From contig NZ_JAJQMN010000009.1 of assembly GCF_028994775.1 (NCBI RefSeq), forward strand, positions 186,001 to 250,000: 64,000 nt of DNA. Direction: 5' to 3'. This DNA is from Promicromonospora iranensis (GTDB lineage Bacteria > Actinomycetota > Actinomycetes > Actinomycetales > Cellulomonadaceae). Shown piece after piece: positions 1 to 8,519 of this stretch (position 1 is its first letter; each line of letters starts with the position of its first letter). Under the pieces are notes generated by a model that did not search any database, was not told where the DNA came from, and worked only from the letters and a program-made list of their open reading frames with translations. A program made the position numbers and the translations under genes.

Positions 1-1008
1 GCCGCCGCTCTGGACGCCGAGGGCCGTGCGCTCGGTGCCATGGCCTCCCTGCCGCACATCTCGGTCGCCGGTGCCGTCGCCACGGGCACCCACGGTTCGG
101 GTGACGGGACGCGCTCGCTGGCGGGCGACGTCGTCGGCGTGGAGCTGATGACCGCTTCCGGTGAGGTGCGGACCCTGCGCCGCGGCGACGCCGACTTCCC
201 GGGGTCGGTGGTGGCGCTCGGCGCCCTCGGCATCGTGACCCGCGTGGAGCTGGCCACCGTGGAGTCGTTCGACGTGCGCCAGGACGTCTTCACCGGCCTG
301 CCGTGGGACGCGTTGTTCGAGAACCTCGACGCGGTCATGGGCAGCGCGTACTCCGTCAGCATCTTCACGAGCTGGTTCGAGCCCGACGTGCGCATGGTCT
401 GGTGCAAGTCCCGGGTCCCGACAGGCTCGGCCGGCGAAGCACCCTCGCTCCCGGTCGAGCTGGGCGCCACGCCGGCAACCCAGCCGATGCACCCCCTGCC
501 GGACGTCGCCGCCGTCGCGTGCACCGAGCAGGGCGGGGTGCCGGGCCCGTGGTTCGAGCGGCTCCCGCACTTCCGGCTGGACTTCACGCCGTCCCTCGGC
601 GAGGAGCTGCAGTCCGAGTACCTCCTGCCGCGCACCGCGGGGCCCGACGCCGTCCGCGCCGTGCGGGCGCTCGGGGACCGGATCGGCCCGCTGCTCCTGA
701 CGTCGGAGATCCGTACGATCGCCGGCGACGACCAGTGGCTCAGCACCACGCCTGAGGACAGCCTCGCGTTCCACTTCACCTGGAAGCAGGACTGGCCGGC
801 CGTGCGGGCCGTGCTGCCCGAGCTGGAGGCGGCGCTCCTGCCGCTGGGCGCCCGCCCGCACTGGGGCAAGCTGTTCACGGTCCCGGTGGCGCACCTTCCG
901 GCCCTGTACCCGCGGTTCGGCGACTTCGCCGAGCTGGCCGCGCGGCTCGACCCGACCGGCAAGTTCCGCGGTGGATACGTCGACAACCTGCTCACGGAAG
1001 GAAATTGA
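1..1008 (+). CDS. aldO: Alditol (xylitol/sorbitol) oxidase, 5'-truncated by window edge
   Basis: The reading frame is open from base 1 and ends at TGA 1006-1008, so the start lies outside the window; 335 residues are visible. The FAD-binding stretch SLPHISVAGAVATGTHGSG and the C-terminal motifs HWGKLFT and DPTGKFRGGYVDNLL are typical of the VAO-type FAD-linked alditol oxidases of actinomycetes (AldO family), which oxidise sugar alcohols such as xylitol or sorbitol to aldoses and release hydrogen peroxide in the cytoplasm. The N-terminal part carrying the covalent flavin His is not visible. It is followed after 48 bp by an NSS transporter on the same strand; that substrate link is uncertain. 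Family assignment is strong, exact polyol unknown. Confidence 0.85.
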   Translation, partial: AAALDAEGRALGAMASLPHISVAGAVATGTHGSGDGTRSLAGDVVGVELMTASGEVRTLRRGDADFPGSVVALGALGIVTRVELATVESFDVRQDVFTGLPWDALFENLDAVMGSAYSVSIFTSWFEPDVRMVWCKSRVPTGSAGEAPSLPVELGATPATQPMHPLPDVAAVACTEQGGVPGPWFERLPHFRLDFTPSLGEELQSEYLLPRTAGPDAVRAVRALGDRIGPLLLTSEIRTIAGDDQWLSTTPEDSLAFHFTWKQDWPAVRAVLPELEAALLPLGARPHWGKLFTVPVAHLPALYPRFGDFAELAARLDPTGKFRGGYVDNLLTEGN

Positions 1009-1056
1009 TATGGCAACGATATCGCTTTCAGGGCGATTTTCTCGGAGGATCAACGT

Positions 1057-2619
1057 ATGAGCGACGCGCAGAGAACAACCGCGCAGCCGGAGAAGCGGGA
1101 GCAGTTCAGCGGACAGCTGGGATTCATCCTGTCCGCTGTCGGGTCCGCTGTCGGGCTGGGAAACATCTGGCGCTTCCCGGGGGTGGCATACGAGAACGGT
1201 GGAGGCGCGTTCCTGGTGCCCTACCTGGTGGCGCTGCTCACGGCGGGCATCCCGATCCTGTTCCTGGACTACGCGATCGGGCACCGGTTCAGAGGTTCGG
1301 CACCGCTGGCCTTCCGCCGGGTCAAGCGTTGGCTGGAAGGCCTGGGCTGGTTCCAGGTCATGATCTGCTTCGTGATCGCCGTCTACTACGCGGTGATCAT
1401 CGCGTGGGCGCTCAGCTTCTTCGTGTACTCGTTCGACCTGAGCTGGGGCGACGACACCGCGGCCTTCTTCACGGGTAGCTACCTCCAGCTGGCCGACGTC
1501 GGTGGCGCGGACCCGTGGTTCACCCTCGACTTCGTCTCCGCGGTGCTGATCCCGCTGGTCCTGGTGTGGGTGGCGGTGATCGTCGTGCTCGCCGCCGGCG
1601 TGGTGAAGGGCGTGGAGAAGGTCAACTTCATCTTCATCCCCCTGCTGTTCCTCGCCTTCGGCGCGCTGGTCGTGCGGTCCCTGACCCTGCCGGGTGCCGT
1701 CGACGGGCTCAACGCGCTGTTCACCCCGGACTGGGGTGCGATCGCCGACCCGGCGGTATGGATCGCCGCCTACGGCCAGATCTTCTTCTCGCTGTCCATC
1801 GCGTTCGGCATCATGATCACCTACGCCTCCTACCGGAGGCGCCGTGCCAACCTGACCTCGCCCGGCCTCGTGGTCGCGTTCGCCAACTCCGGGTTCGAGG
1901 TCTTCGCGGGCATCGGCGTTTTCGCCGCGCTCGGCTTCCTCGCGAACCAGCAGGCTGTTGCCATCGCCGAGCTCGAGGGCATCTCCGGTCCGATCCTGGC
2001 GTTCGTCACGTTCCCGGCGATCGTGTCCGAGATGCCGGCCGGGCCCCTCTTCGGGGCGCTGTTCTTCGGCTCCCTGGTGATGGCCGGGTTCACGTCGCTG
2101 ATCTCGATCCTGCAGGTGGTCTCGGCGTCGTTCCAGGAGAAGTTCGGCTGGACGCGCACGCAGGCCGCGATCCGCATCGGCCTCGTGGCCGCGGTGATCT
2201 CCGTGCTGGGCTTCTCGACGACCACCGGCCTGATCGCCCTCGACACCGTCGACAACTGGGCCAACAACATCGGCATCGTCGCGTCCGCGGTGGCCACGAC
2301 GGTCGCCGTCGGGTGGGTGCTGCGGCGCTCCGGCGAGATGCGGTTCCACCTCAATGCGGTCTCCACGCTCCAGGTGGGCCGCTGGTGGACCTTCTGCATC
2401 ATCGTCCTCGGGCCGGTGGTGCTCACCTACATGCTCGTCTCGCGCATCGTCAGCCTGATCCAGGACGGGTACGAGGGATACGCGGCGACCTACCTCGGCG
2501 TGGCCGGGTGGGGCACCGTGGTCGTGCTCGTCGTCGGGGCGGCAGTGCTCACCCTGATGCGGTGGCGCGTCGAGCCCGACAAGTTCGATGCGTGGCCCAC
2601 CTACGGAGGTAAGTCATGA
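1057..2619 (+). CDS. metP: Sodium-dependent amino-acid transporter, NSS/SNF family (MetP-like)
   Basis: A 520-residue multi-spanning membrane protein. TM1 carries the sodium/substrate motif GLGNIWRFPGVAYENGGGAF, the hallmark of the neurotransmitter:sodium symporter family, and about 11-12 hydrophobic segments follow, as expected. The ATG is preceded by a strong GGAGG (about 1041-1045). The gene overlaps the next small gene by 4 bp (ATGA), and that small gene looks like the single-span MetS partner known for the methionine/alanine importer MetPS of corynebacteria (family knowledge). I therefore infer sodium-driven import of a neutral amino acid such as methionine or alanine. The substrate is not proven by sequence. 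Confidence 0.9.
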   Translation: MSDAQRTTAQPEKREQFSGQLGFILSAVGSAVGLGNIWRFPGVAYENGGGAFLVPYLVALLTAGIPILFLDYAIGHRFRGSAPLAFRRVKRWLEGLGWFQVMICFVIAVYYAVIIAWALSFFVYSFDLSWGDDTAAFFTGSYLQLADVGGADPWFTLDFVSAVLIPLVLVWVAVIVVLAAGVVKGVEKVNFIFIPLLFLAFGALVVRSLTLPGAVDGLNALFTPDWGAIADPAVWIAAYGQIFFSLSIAFGIMITYASYRRRRANLTSPGLVVAFANSGFEVFAGIGVFAALGFLANQQAVAIAELEGISGPILAFVTFPAIVSEMPAGPLFGALFFGSLVMAGFTSLISILQVVSASFQEKFGWTRTQAAIRIGLVAAVISVLGFSTTTGLIALDTVDNWANNIGIVASAVATTVAVGWVLRRSGEMRFHLNAVSTLQVGRWWTFCIIVLGPVVLTYMLVSRIVSLIQDGYEGYAATYLGVAGWGTVVVLVVGAAVLTLMRWRVEPDKFDAWPTYGGKS

Positions 2620-2792
2620 CCGGCGAAGCAATCGCACTCCTCGTCGTCTCGCTCGTCGTCGTGTGGGGCGGGCTCGCGGTGAGCATCATCGCGCTCGTCC
2701 GGCGACCCGAACGGGCCGACTTCCCGCAGGGCTGGCAGCACGAGGGTGGTCCGGAGGACCGTCCGGAGGAGCCGGTCGAGCACGACACGTGA
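2616..2792 (+). CDS. metS: NSS transporter small subunit (MetS-like), 58 aa
   Basis: This short gene begins at ATG 2616, overlapping the stop of the NSS transporter (ATGA), and ends at TGA 2790-2792. The 58-residue product begins MTGEAIALLVVSLVVVWGG, has one hydrophobic span (about residues 4-27) followed by basic LVRRPER and an acidic tail. Size, topology and position match the MetS-type small subunits that accompany NSS methionine/alanine importers in actinobacteria. It is probably needed for assembly or activity of the large subunit in the membrane. The translational overlap implies coupled synthesis. Confidence 0.85.
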   Translation: MTGEAIALLVVSLVVVWGGLAVSIIALVRRPERADFPQGWQHEGGPEDRPEEPVEHDT

Positions 2793-2798
2793 GCAACG

Positions 2799-2833
2799 CC
2801 TCGGCAAGTCGGCCCCTGGCCGGCTTGCCGAGG
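2799..2833. terminator. Hairpin terminator after metPS
   Basis: CCTCGGCAAG (2799-2808) is exactly complementary to CTTGCCGAGG (2824-2833), with a GGCC/GGCC inner stem. It lies 7 bp after the metS stop. There is only a weak T-run (TGTTT) behind it. Confidence 0.65.
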
Positions 2834-3070
2834 TGTTTACGCAGGCCAACCCCGATATGGGCGGGTGAAACCTCGGGGTAATACGTTCTACATCACGATG
2901 TGACATCGGTCTCGAACTTGCGGGTTTACGTCAGGGGAGCGCCACGGTTAGGTGAGACTCGCACACGAGGCGCTCAGTGCGCCGTCGGGTCCTCTGCTCC
3001 CCTGATGACAGAGATCTGCCGGGTCGTACCGCCTCGTGACATACCAACGATCCGACCCAGGAGACCCCTG

Positions 3071-3997
3071 ATGCGCAGGCTTCCCGCCCTCACCGCTGCC
3101 ACGGCACTCACCGCTGCCGCCCTCGTCCTCACCGCATGCACCGACGCGTCGCAGCAGACAGCTGGTGGCGCCGCGACCGACGAGGCCGGTGCCGAGGCAT
3201 CGTTCGACCCGTCGACCGTCGAGGCCGACGAGGAGATCGCCGCGATGCTCCCGAAGGAGATCGCGGACAAGGGCACGCTGTCCGTCGGTTCCGACACCGC
3301 CTACGCGCCGGCGGAGTTCATCGACGTGGACGGCAAGACGCCGGTCGGGTTCGACGTCGACACCGTGACAGCGGTGGCAGCCGTGCTCGGCCTGGAGGCC
3401 GACGTCCAGACGGCTCCGTTCGACGGGATCATCCCCGCCATCGGCTCCAAGTACGACCTGGGCATCTCGGCGTTCACCATCACGGACGAGCGCACCGCCG
3501 AGGCGAACATGATCAGCTACGCCGTGGCGGGCTCGCAGTTCGGCGTCGCCACCGGCAACCCCGAGGACTTCGACCCCGAGAGCCTCTGCGGCACCACCAT
3601 CGGCGTGCAGACCTCGACCATCCAGGACGACGAGCTCACCGAGGCCACCAAGACGTGCGAGGAGGACGGCGAGGAGCCCATCGAGGTCGTGCGCTACGAG
3701 TCGCAGGCCGACGTCACCACCAACCTCGTGGGCGGCAAGCTCGAGGCCATGTACGCCGACTCGCCGATCACCGCCTACGCCGTGGAGCAGACCTCCGGCG
3801 AGGTCGAGACCATCGGTGAGATCAACGACGCGGCGCCGTACGGCATCGTCGTCTCGCAGGACGACGAGGAGCTGACCGAGGCCGTCCAGGCCGCCGTGCA
3901 GAAGCTCATCGACGACGGCACGCTCGAGCAGATCTTCGCCGGCTGGGGCAGCGAGGACGTCGTCGTGGACGAGGCCGAGCTCAACCCGGCCGAGTGA
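3071..3997 (+). CDS. Polar amino-acid ABC transporter substrate-binding lipoprotein
   Basis: The 308-residue product starts at ATG 3071, preceded by GGAG; upstream in-frame starts would precede a poor N-terminus, whereas this one gives a clean lipoprotein signal (MRRLPAL, hydrophobic core, lipobox LTAC, Cys at about residue 23). The mature part fits family 3 solute-binding proteins (GTLSVGSDTAYAPAEF near residue 75, FDVDTVTAVAAVLG, then GTTIGVQTSTIQ). It should capture a polar amino acid outside the membrane and deliver it to the permease at 4029 and ATPase at 5000. Gaps of 31 bp and an ATGA overlap indicate one operon. Ligand unknown. Confidence 0.9.
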   Translation: MRRLPALTAATALTAAALVLTACTDASQQTAGGAATDEAGAEASFDPSTVEADEEIAAMLPKEIADKGTLSVGSDTAYAPAEFIDVDGKTPVGFDVDTVTAVAAVLGLEADVQTAPFDGIIPAIGSKYDLGISAFTITDERTAEANMISYAVAGSQFGVATGNPEDFDPESLCGTTIGVQTSTIQDDELTEATKTCEEDGEEPIEVVRYESQADVTTNLVGGKLEAMYADSPITAYAVEQTSGEVETIGEINDAAPYGIVVSQDDEELTEAVQAAVQKLIDDGTLEQIFAGWGSEDVVVDEAELNPAE

Positions 3998-4028
3998 CTC
4001 TCACCCCAGGACAGAGAAGAGGGGCGAG

Positions 4029-5003
4029 ATGAGCTCCAGCAAGACTCCGGCGTCGGGCGTGGATCCGGTGCCCAACCGGATCCAGGCGCGGCCCGTTCCG
4101 CGGCCCGGCCGCCTCGTCGCGGCGGTGGTCGTCCTGGTGCTGGCCGCCATGGCGGCCAACGCGCTGATCACGAACGAGAACTTCCGCTGGGACGTGGTCT
4201 GGCTCTACCTGCGCGACGTCGTCATCGTCCGCGGTGTCATGTGGACGCTGATCCTCACGTTCGCGTCCATGGCGATCGCCGTGGTGCTCGCGATCACGCT
4301 CGCGATGATGCGCCGGTCCGACAACCCTGTGATGCGCTGGGTGAGCTGGGTCTGGATCTGGTTCTTCCGGGGCACGCCGATCTACACGCAGCTCATCTTC
4401 TGGGGCCTGATCGGGGTGCTCTACCCGCGGCTCTCGTTGGGTATCCCGTTCGGGCCGGAGTTCTTCACGTTCCGGACGGACGACGTCATCACGGCGTTCT
4501 GGGCGGCACTGCTGGGCCTCGCGCTGAACGAGTCCGCCTACCTGGCCGAGATCGTCCGTGCGGGCCTGACCTCCGTGGACCCCGGCCAGACCGAGGCGGC
4601 GAAGGCGCTCGGTATGAAGGACGGGAAGATCATGCGTCGTGTGGTGCTGCCGCAGGCCATGCGCGTCATCGTGCCGCCGACAGGCAACGAGACCATCTCC
4701 ATGCTCAAGACGACGTCCCTGGTCGTCGCGGTGCCGTTCGGTCTGGAGCTGACCTTCGCGGCCGGCGCCATCGGCAACCGGATCTTCCTGCCGGTGCCGC
4801 TGCTGGTCGTCGCGGCACTCTGGTACCTGCTCATCACCTCGATCCTGATGGTGGGCCAGCACTACCTGGAGCAGTACTACGGACGCGGGTTCGGCACGGC
4901 CACCGGTCGCCGCGGCAAGGACAAGGGCCCGGGCGGCAGGCAGGCAGCCATCGCGGCCGCAGGAACGGTGAAGGAAGACGTCAACAGGGAGGTGACACCA
5001 TGA
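4029..5003 (+). CDS. Amino-acid ABC transporter permease (HisM/GlnP type)
   Basis: A 324-residue integral membrane protein. It has an N-terminal hydrophilic stretch of about 35 residues, an extra early TM segment and then the BPD_transp_1 core with the EAA loop [20 protein letters not shown] and downstream [17 protein letters not shown], diagnostic of polar amino-acid permeases. It lies 31 bp after the binding-protein gene and its stop overlaps the ATPase start (ATGA at 5000-5003). Because only one permease gene is present, a homodimeric channel is likely. The C-terminus is Lys/Gly-rich and cytoplasmic. Confidence 0.9.
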   Translation: MSSSKTPASGVDPVPNRIQARPVPRPGRLVAAVVVLVLAAMAANALITNENFRWDVVWLYLRDVVIVRGVMWTLILTFASMAIAVVLAITLAMMRRSDNPVMRWVSWVWIWFFRGTPIYTQLIFWGLIGVLYPRLSLGIPFGPEFFTFRTDDVITAFWAALLGLALNESAYLAEIVRAGLTSVDPGQTEAAKALGMKDGKIMRRVVLPQAMRVIVPPTGNETISMLKTTSLVVAVPFGLELTFAAGAIGNRIFLPVPLLVVAALWYLLITSILMVGQHYLEQYYGRGFGTATGRRGKDKGPGGRQAAIAAAGTVKEDVNREVTP

Positions 5004-5815
5004 GCGTCGTCGCCGACTCCGCGGCCGCTCCGGCGGGCGCCACCGACATGGTCTCCGTACGCGCCGTGCACAAGGTCTTCGGTCACGGGCACGACGCCGT
5101 GCACGTCCTGAAGGGCGTCGACCTCGACGTCGCGCGGGGCGAGGTCACGGTGATCCTCGGCCCGTCCGGGTCGGGCAAGTCCACCCTCCTGCGCTGCATC
5201 AACGAGCTGGAGGAGATCACCGGCGGCTCGGTCGTCGTCGGCGGTGAGCTCATGGGCTACCGCAAGGACGCCAAGGGGACCCTTCACCGGCTGCACCCGA
5301 AGGCGGTCGCGAAGCAGCGCTCGCGCATCGGGATGGTGTTCCAGCGGTTCCACCTGTTCCCGCACATGACGGCGCTCGAGAACATCATGGAAGCGCCCGT
5401 ACAGGTGCGGGGGATGTCGAAGAGGGCGGCGAAGCAGCGCGCGCTGGAGCTCATCGAGCGTGTGGGGCTGTCCGACCGGATGGACCACTACCCGGCGCAG
5501 CTCTCGGGCGGCCAGCAGCAGCGGGTCGCCATCGCCCGGGCCCTCGCGATGGATCCGGAGCTCATGCTGTTCGACGAGCCGACGTCGGCCCTCGACCCCG
5601 AGCTCGTGGGTGAGGTCCTGTCGGTGATGCAGGACCTGGCGAGGTCCGGCATGACGATGATCGTGGTGACGCACGAGATCGGGTTCGCCCGTGAGGTCGC
5701 CGACCACGTCGTGTTCATGGACGACGGCGTCATCGTCGAGAGCGGACCGCCGAGCGCGGTCCTGGACGACCCGACAGAGGCGCGCACGAAGGACTTCCTG
5801 TCCCACGTCCTCTGA
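5000..5815 (+). CDS. Amino-acid ABC transporter ATP-binding protein (GlnQ type)
   Basis: The 271-residue ATPase starts at ATG 5000, preceded by GGGAGGTG. Walker [10 protein letters not shown] lies near residue 55, the Q-loop at [13 protein letters not shown], signature LSGGQQQR, Walker [15 protein letters not shown] and the switch histidine in [10 protein letters not shown] short insertion after the Walker A helix ([19 protein letters not shown]) is common in actinobacterial members. It energises uptake by the permease at 4029. It is the last gene of the operon, followed by a large palindrome. Confidence 0.93.
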   Translation: MSVVADSAAAPAGATDMVSVRAVHKVFGHGHDAVHVLKGVDLDVARGEVTVILGPSGSGKSTLLRCINELEEITGGSVVVGGELMGYRKDAKGTLHRLHPKAVAKQRSRIGMVFQRFHLFPHMTALENIMEAPVQVRGMSKRAAKQRALELIERVGLSDRMDHYPAQLSGGQQQRVAIARALAMDPELMLFDEPTSALDPELVGEVLSVMQDLARSGMTMIVVTHEIGFAREVADHVVFMDDGVIVESGPPSAVLDDPTEARTKDFLSHVL

Positions 5816-5818
5816 CTT

Positions 5819-5885
5819 CTCGTTGAGTGCGGGATATTTGCGGGTCAGGACCGCATTTCTCCGCAGATATCCAGCACTCAACGAG
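5819..5885. terminator. Long imperfect palindrome between convergent genes
   Basis: Bases 5819-5843 pair with 5861-5885 (25-nt arms, two mismatches; arm begins CTCGTTGAGTGC). It fills the whole gap between the stop of the ABC ATPase (5815) and the stop of the histidine kinase (5895), so it probably ends transcription from both sides. There is no U-tract. Confidence 0.65.
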
Positions 5886-5894
5886 GCGGGTGGG

Positions 5895-6971
5895 TCAGGC
5901 GGGGAGGCGGAGGGTGAAGCGACAGCCGCCGCCTCCGGGACCCGGCACGTTGCTGACCGACGCCGTACCGCCGTGGGCCTCGGCCACTCCACGAACGATG
6001 GAGAGGCCGAGGCCCGCGCCGCCTCCCGGGGCGTCCCCGCGCTCCGGGGTGCGCGCCCCCGAGCTGCGCCAGCCCGCCTCGAAGACGCGGCCGAGGTCCC
6101 CCTCGGGGATCCCGCCGCACTCGTCCTCGACGGTGACCACCACCGTGCCTGCCCCGTCGCCGGACGCGCCGCCCGACGCCGTGCCGGCCGCGGCGCCGGT
6201 GCCCTCCACGCACGCCACAGCCACGTGGACCGTGCCGCCCGGGCGGGTGTGCCGGATCGCGTTGACGAGCAGGTTCTCCATCGCCCGGCCGACCTGCTGC
6301 GCGTCGAGGGACGTCACCACGGGGTCGGTGACGTCCCACGCCAGGGTGACCCCGCCGGCGTCGGCCAAGGGCTGCGCGGACGCGATCGCGTCGGAGGCGA
6401 GGTCGGCCACGGCGACGGGCTCGCGGCGCAGCGTCGCCGTGGGGGACTGGAGGCGCGAGAGGGCGAGGAGGTCGTCGACCATGGCCGCCATCCGCCGGTT
6501 CTCCGCCAGGATCCGGGGAACGTGCTCGTCCACCGGACCGACGCCGTCCTCCAGCGCCTCCGCCAGGGCGCGGACGGCCGCCAGAGGGGTGCGCAGGTCG
6601 TGCGACACCCAGGCCACCATCTCGCGGCGGCGCACCTCGACCTCCCGGTCGCGCTCCGCCGCCGCCTTCTCGGCGGCCGCCTCGGTGGTGACCCTGCGGA
6701 TCCGCGCCGTGAGCACCAACCCGACGGCGAGGGCGACCGGCACCGTCGCGAGCAGGAGCAGCAGGACGGTGGTGGAGTCGGCGTCGGACAGGAACATCGC
6801 CCGTGCGCTCGCGTAGACGCCCGCCGCGACCGATCCCACGACGACGAGCGGGGCGAGCGTCGCCGCGAGGGCGACCCGGCGGCGGGCGAGGGCGAACAGG
6901 GCGACGGCGCCCACGGCACCCACGGCCGCGGCCACGGAGACGGACAGGACCACGCCCTCGAGGTCGTTCAC
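5895..6971 (-). CDS. Sensor histidine kinase
   Basis: The 358-residue protein starts at GTG (6971-6969), overlapping the stop of the response regulator by 4 bp (GTGA). The N-terminus has about three hydrophobic segments (roughly residues 6-28, 34-52, 70-90) with little extracytoplasmic sequence. An HAMP-like basic linker is followed by the phospho-acceptor box WVSHDLRTPLAAVRAL (His near residue 123), N box ENLLVNAIRHT, and ATP lid elements DECGGIP and GAGLGLSIV. The small sensory region suggests it senses a membrane or intramembrane cue. It pairs with the regulator just upstream. No specific signal can be inferred. Confidence 0.92.
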   Translation of the reverse strand: MNDLEGVVLSVSVAAAVGAVGAVALFALARRRVALAATLAPLVVVGSVAAGVYASARAMFLSDADSTTVLLLLLATVPVALAVGLVLTARIRRVTTEAAAEKAAAERDREVEVRRREMVAWVSHDLRTPLAAVRALAEALEDGVGPVDEHVPRILAENRRMAAMVDDLLALSRLQSPTATLRREPVAVADLASDAIASAQPLADAGGVTLAWDVTDPVVTSLDAQQVGRAMENLLVNAIRHTRPGGTVHVAVACVEGTGAAAGTASGGASGDGAGTVVVTVEDECGGIPEGDLGRVFEAGWRSSGARTPERGDAPGGGAGLGLSIVRGVAEAHGGTASVSNVPGPGGGGCRFTLRLPA

Positions 6972-7741
6972 GCGCCACCTCCGGCCGGGGCGGGCGTCGC
7001 GTCCCACCGGTAGCCGACCCCGAACACCGTCACCAGGCGGATCGGCCGGGACGGGTCGGCCTCCACCTTCTCGCGCAGCCGACGCACGTGCACCGTCACG
7101 GTGGACTGGTCGCCGTACTCCCAGCCCCAGACACCGCGCATGAGCGACTCGCGGTCGTGCACCTGCCCGGGGTGGGCGAGGAACCAGCGCAGCAGCTCGA
7201 ACTCGCGCACGGTCAGCTGCAGCTCGGATCCGCCGCGGGTGACGCGGTGGGCCGCCGGGTCGAGGCGCAGATCGCCGTCGTACAGGGCGCTGGGCGCCTC
7301 GTGGGCGTGCGCGGGGCGCGCAGCCGGGGACACGGGCTCGGTCGCCGTCCAGGCGCTCGCAGCGGGCACGACGGCGGCCCCCGCGCGGCGGAGCAGCGAC
7401 TGCACCCGCAGCACCAGCTCGCGCGGGCTGAAGGGCTTGACCACGTAGTCGTCGGCGCCGATCTGGAGGCCGAGCACACGGTCCTCCTCCTCGCCCCGTG
7501 CTGTCAGCATGAGCACCGGCAGGTCGGCGCGGGCGGCGCGCAGGCGCCGGCACACCTCGAGGCCGTCGATGCCGGGCAGCATGAGGTCGAGCACCACGGC
7601 GTCGGGTGGGTCCCGGGTCGCGGCGGCCAGCGCGGCGGGGCCGTCGGCGGCGTGCTCGGCCACGACACCGGCGCGTTCCAGGTAGGCGACGACCACCTGC
7701 GCGACGGTGGCGTCGTCGTCGATCACGAGTACTCGGGCCAC
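6968..7741 (-). CDS. OmpR/PhoB-family response regulator
   Basis: A 257-residue regulator starting at GTG 7741. The receiver domain (residues 1-120) shows the acidic pocket IDDD, the phospho-acceptor Asp in VVLDLMLPGIDG (near residue 51), Thr in LMLTARG and Lys in VVKPFSP. A linker rich in Ala/Pro leads to a winged-helix DNA-binding domain (about 165-250; YDGDLRLDP, VREFELLRWFLAHPGQV, VTVHVRRLREKVE). It is first in the operon with the kinase. The gap to the divergent sigma gene (7742-7943) probably holds both promoters. Confidence 0.93.
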   Translation of the reverse strand: MARVLVIDDDATVAQVVVAYLERAGVVAEHAADGPAALAAATRDPPDAVVLDLMLPGIDGLEVCRRLRAARADLPVLMLTARGEEEDRVLGLQIGADDYVVKPFSPRELVLRVQSLLRRAGAAVVPAASAWTATEPVSPAARPAHAHEAPSALYDGDLRLDPAAHRVTRGGSELQLTVREFELLRWFLAHPGQVHDRESLMRGVWGWEYGDQSTVTVHVRRLREKVEADPSRPIRLVTVFGVGYRWDATPAPAGGGA

Positions 7742-7825
7742 TTCTGAAGGGTACGGGCGCGCGTGGCAGGATCGCGGCGGTGGACGGGGCCGTCAGGATC
7801 TCGTAAGAACCCGTTCCAAAAGTGC

Positions 7826-7854
7826 GCAACCCCAGTGGTCCTGCCCTGCGTCTA
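7826..7854 (+). promoter_or_regulatory. Candidate ECF-type promoter of the first sigma gene
   Basis: GCAACC (7826-7831) and GTCTA (7850-7854) are separated by 18 bp upstream of the sigma gene, resembling autoregulated ECF promoters. This is pattern recognition only. Confidence 0.3.
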
Positions 7855-7943
7855 TGGTGCATGACGCACACGAAGCGACGCGGACGGCGTCGCCAACCAG
7901 CGCCGGGGCAGGTCTCCGGACAGGGTCCCGGGCGGTGCTCCGG

Positions 7944-8519
7944 ATGAGCGAGGTAGCGGTGAGTCCCGAGGTACAGCCGAGCAGCGGCGAGATCGCCGTC
8001 GTCCGGAGCGGTGTGGACCCCGTGGCGGACTTCACGGCCTTCGCACAGGCGAGCACCCCGGCGCTGTACCGGATCGCGTATCTCCTGTGCGGCGACCAGC
8101 ACCGTGCGCAGGACCTGGTCCAGCTGGCTCTCGAGCGGACGTTCAAGGCATGGAAGAAGGTAGGCGACGGCGACCCGTTCGCCTATGCGCGCCGGGTGCT
8201 GTCGACCGCGCGCATCGACACCTGGCGCCGCACCCGTCGTGAGGTGCTCACCGACGACCCCGGGAGCACCACCCGGGTGCGGACCGCCCCGGCGTCGGAC
8301 GCCGAGCTGGCCGAGCGCGACCGGCTGGTGCGCGCGCTCATGGCGCTGTCGGTCAAGCAGCGCCGGGTGGTGGTCCTGCGTTATCTCCTGGACCGTTCCG
8401 AGTCCGACACCGCTGTCGAGCTGGGGATCTCCGCCGGCACGGTCAAGTCCACCGCCTCACGTGCCCTGGCGCGCCTGCGCGTCCTCGTGGGCTCCGACGG
8501 CGAGAGGAGCCGATCATGA
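7944..8519 (+). CDS. ECF/SigE-family RNA polymerase sigma factor, copy 1
   Basis: A 191-residue sigma-70-like factor from ATG 7944 (in-frame ATG at 7854 would add 30 residues; the start is uncertain because neither has a strong ribosome site). Region 2 is FTAFAQASTPALYRIAYLL...DLVQLALERTFKAW; region 4 is LSVKQRRVVVLRYLL with the helix-turn-helix DTAVELGISAGTVKSTASRA. The stop overlaps the next gene (ATGA 8516-8519), a membrane protein that may act as its anti-sigma or output partner. A second copy of the same gene pair lies at 10046-12276. It probably controls an envelope response. Confidence 0.88.
   Translation: MSEVAVSPEVQPSSGEIAVVRSGVDPVADFTAFAQASTPALYRIAYLLCGDQHRAQDLVQLALERTFKAWKKVGDGDPFAYARRVLSTARIDTWRRTRREVLTDDPGSTTRVRTAPASDAELAERDRLVRALMALSVKQRRVVVLRYLLDRSESDTAVELGISAGTVKSTASRALARLRVLVGSDGERSRS

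Noticed and set aside
5895-8102. A 735-residue open frame running through the kinase and across the regulator and sigma region
   Set aside because: Only the part from GTG 6971 has coding character; upstream it is antisense to, or out of frame with, the regulator and sigma genes.
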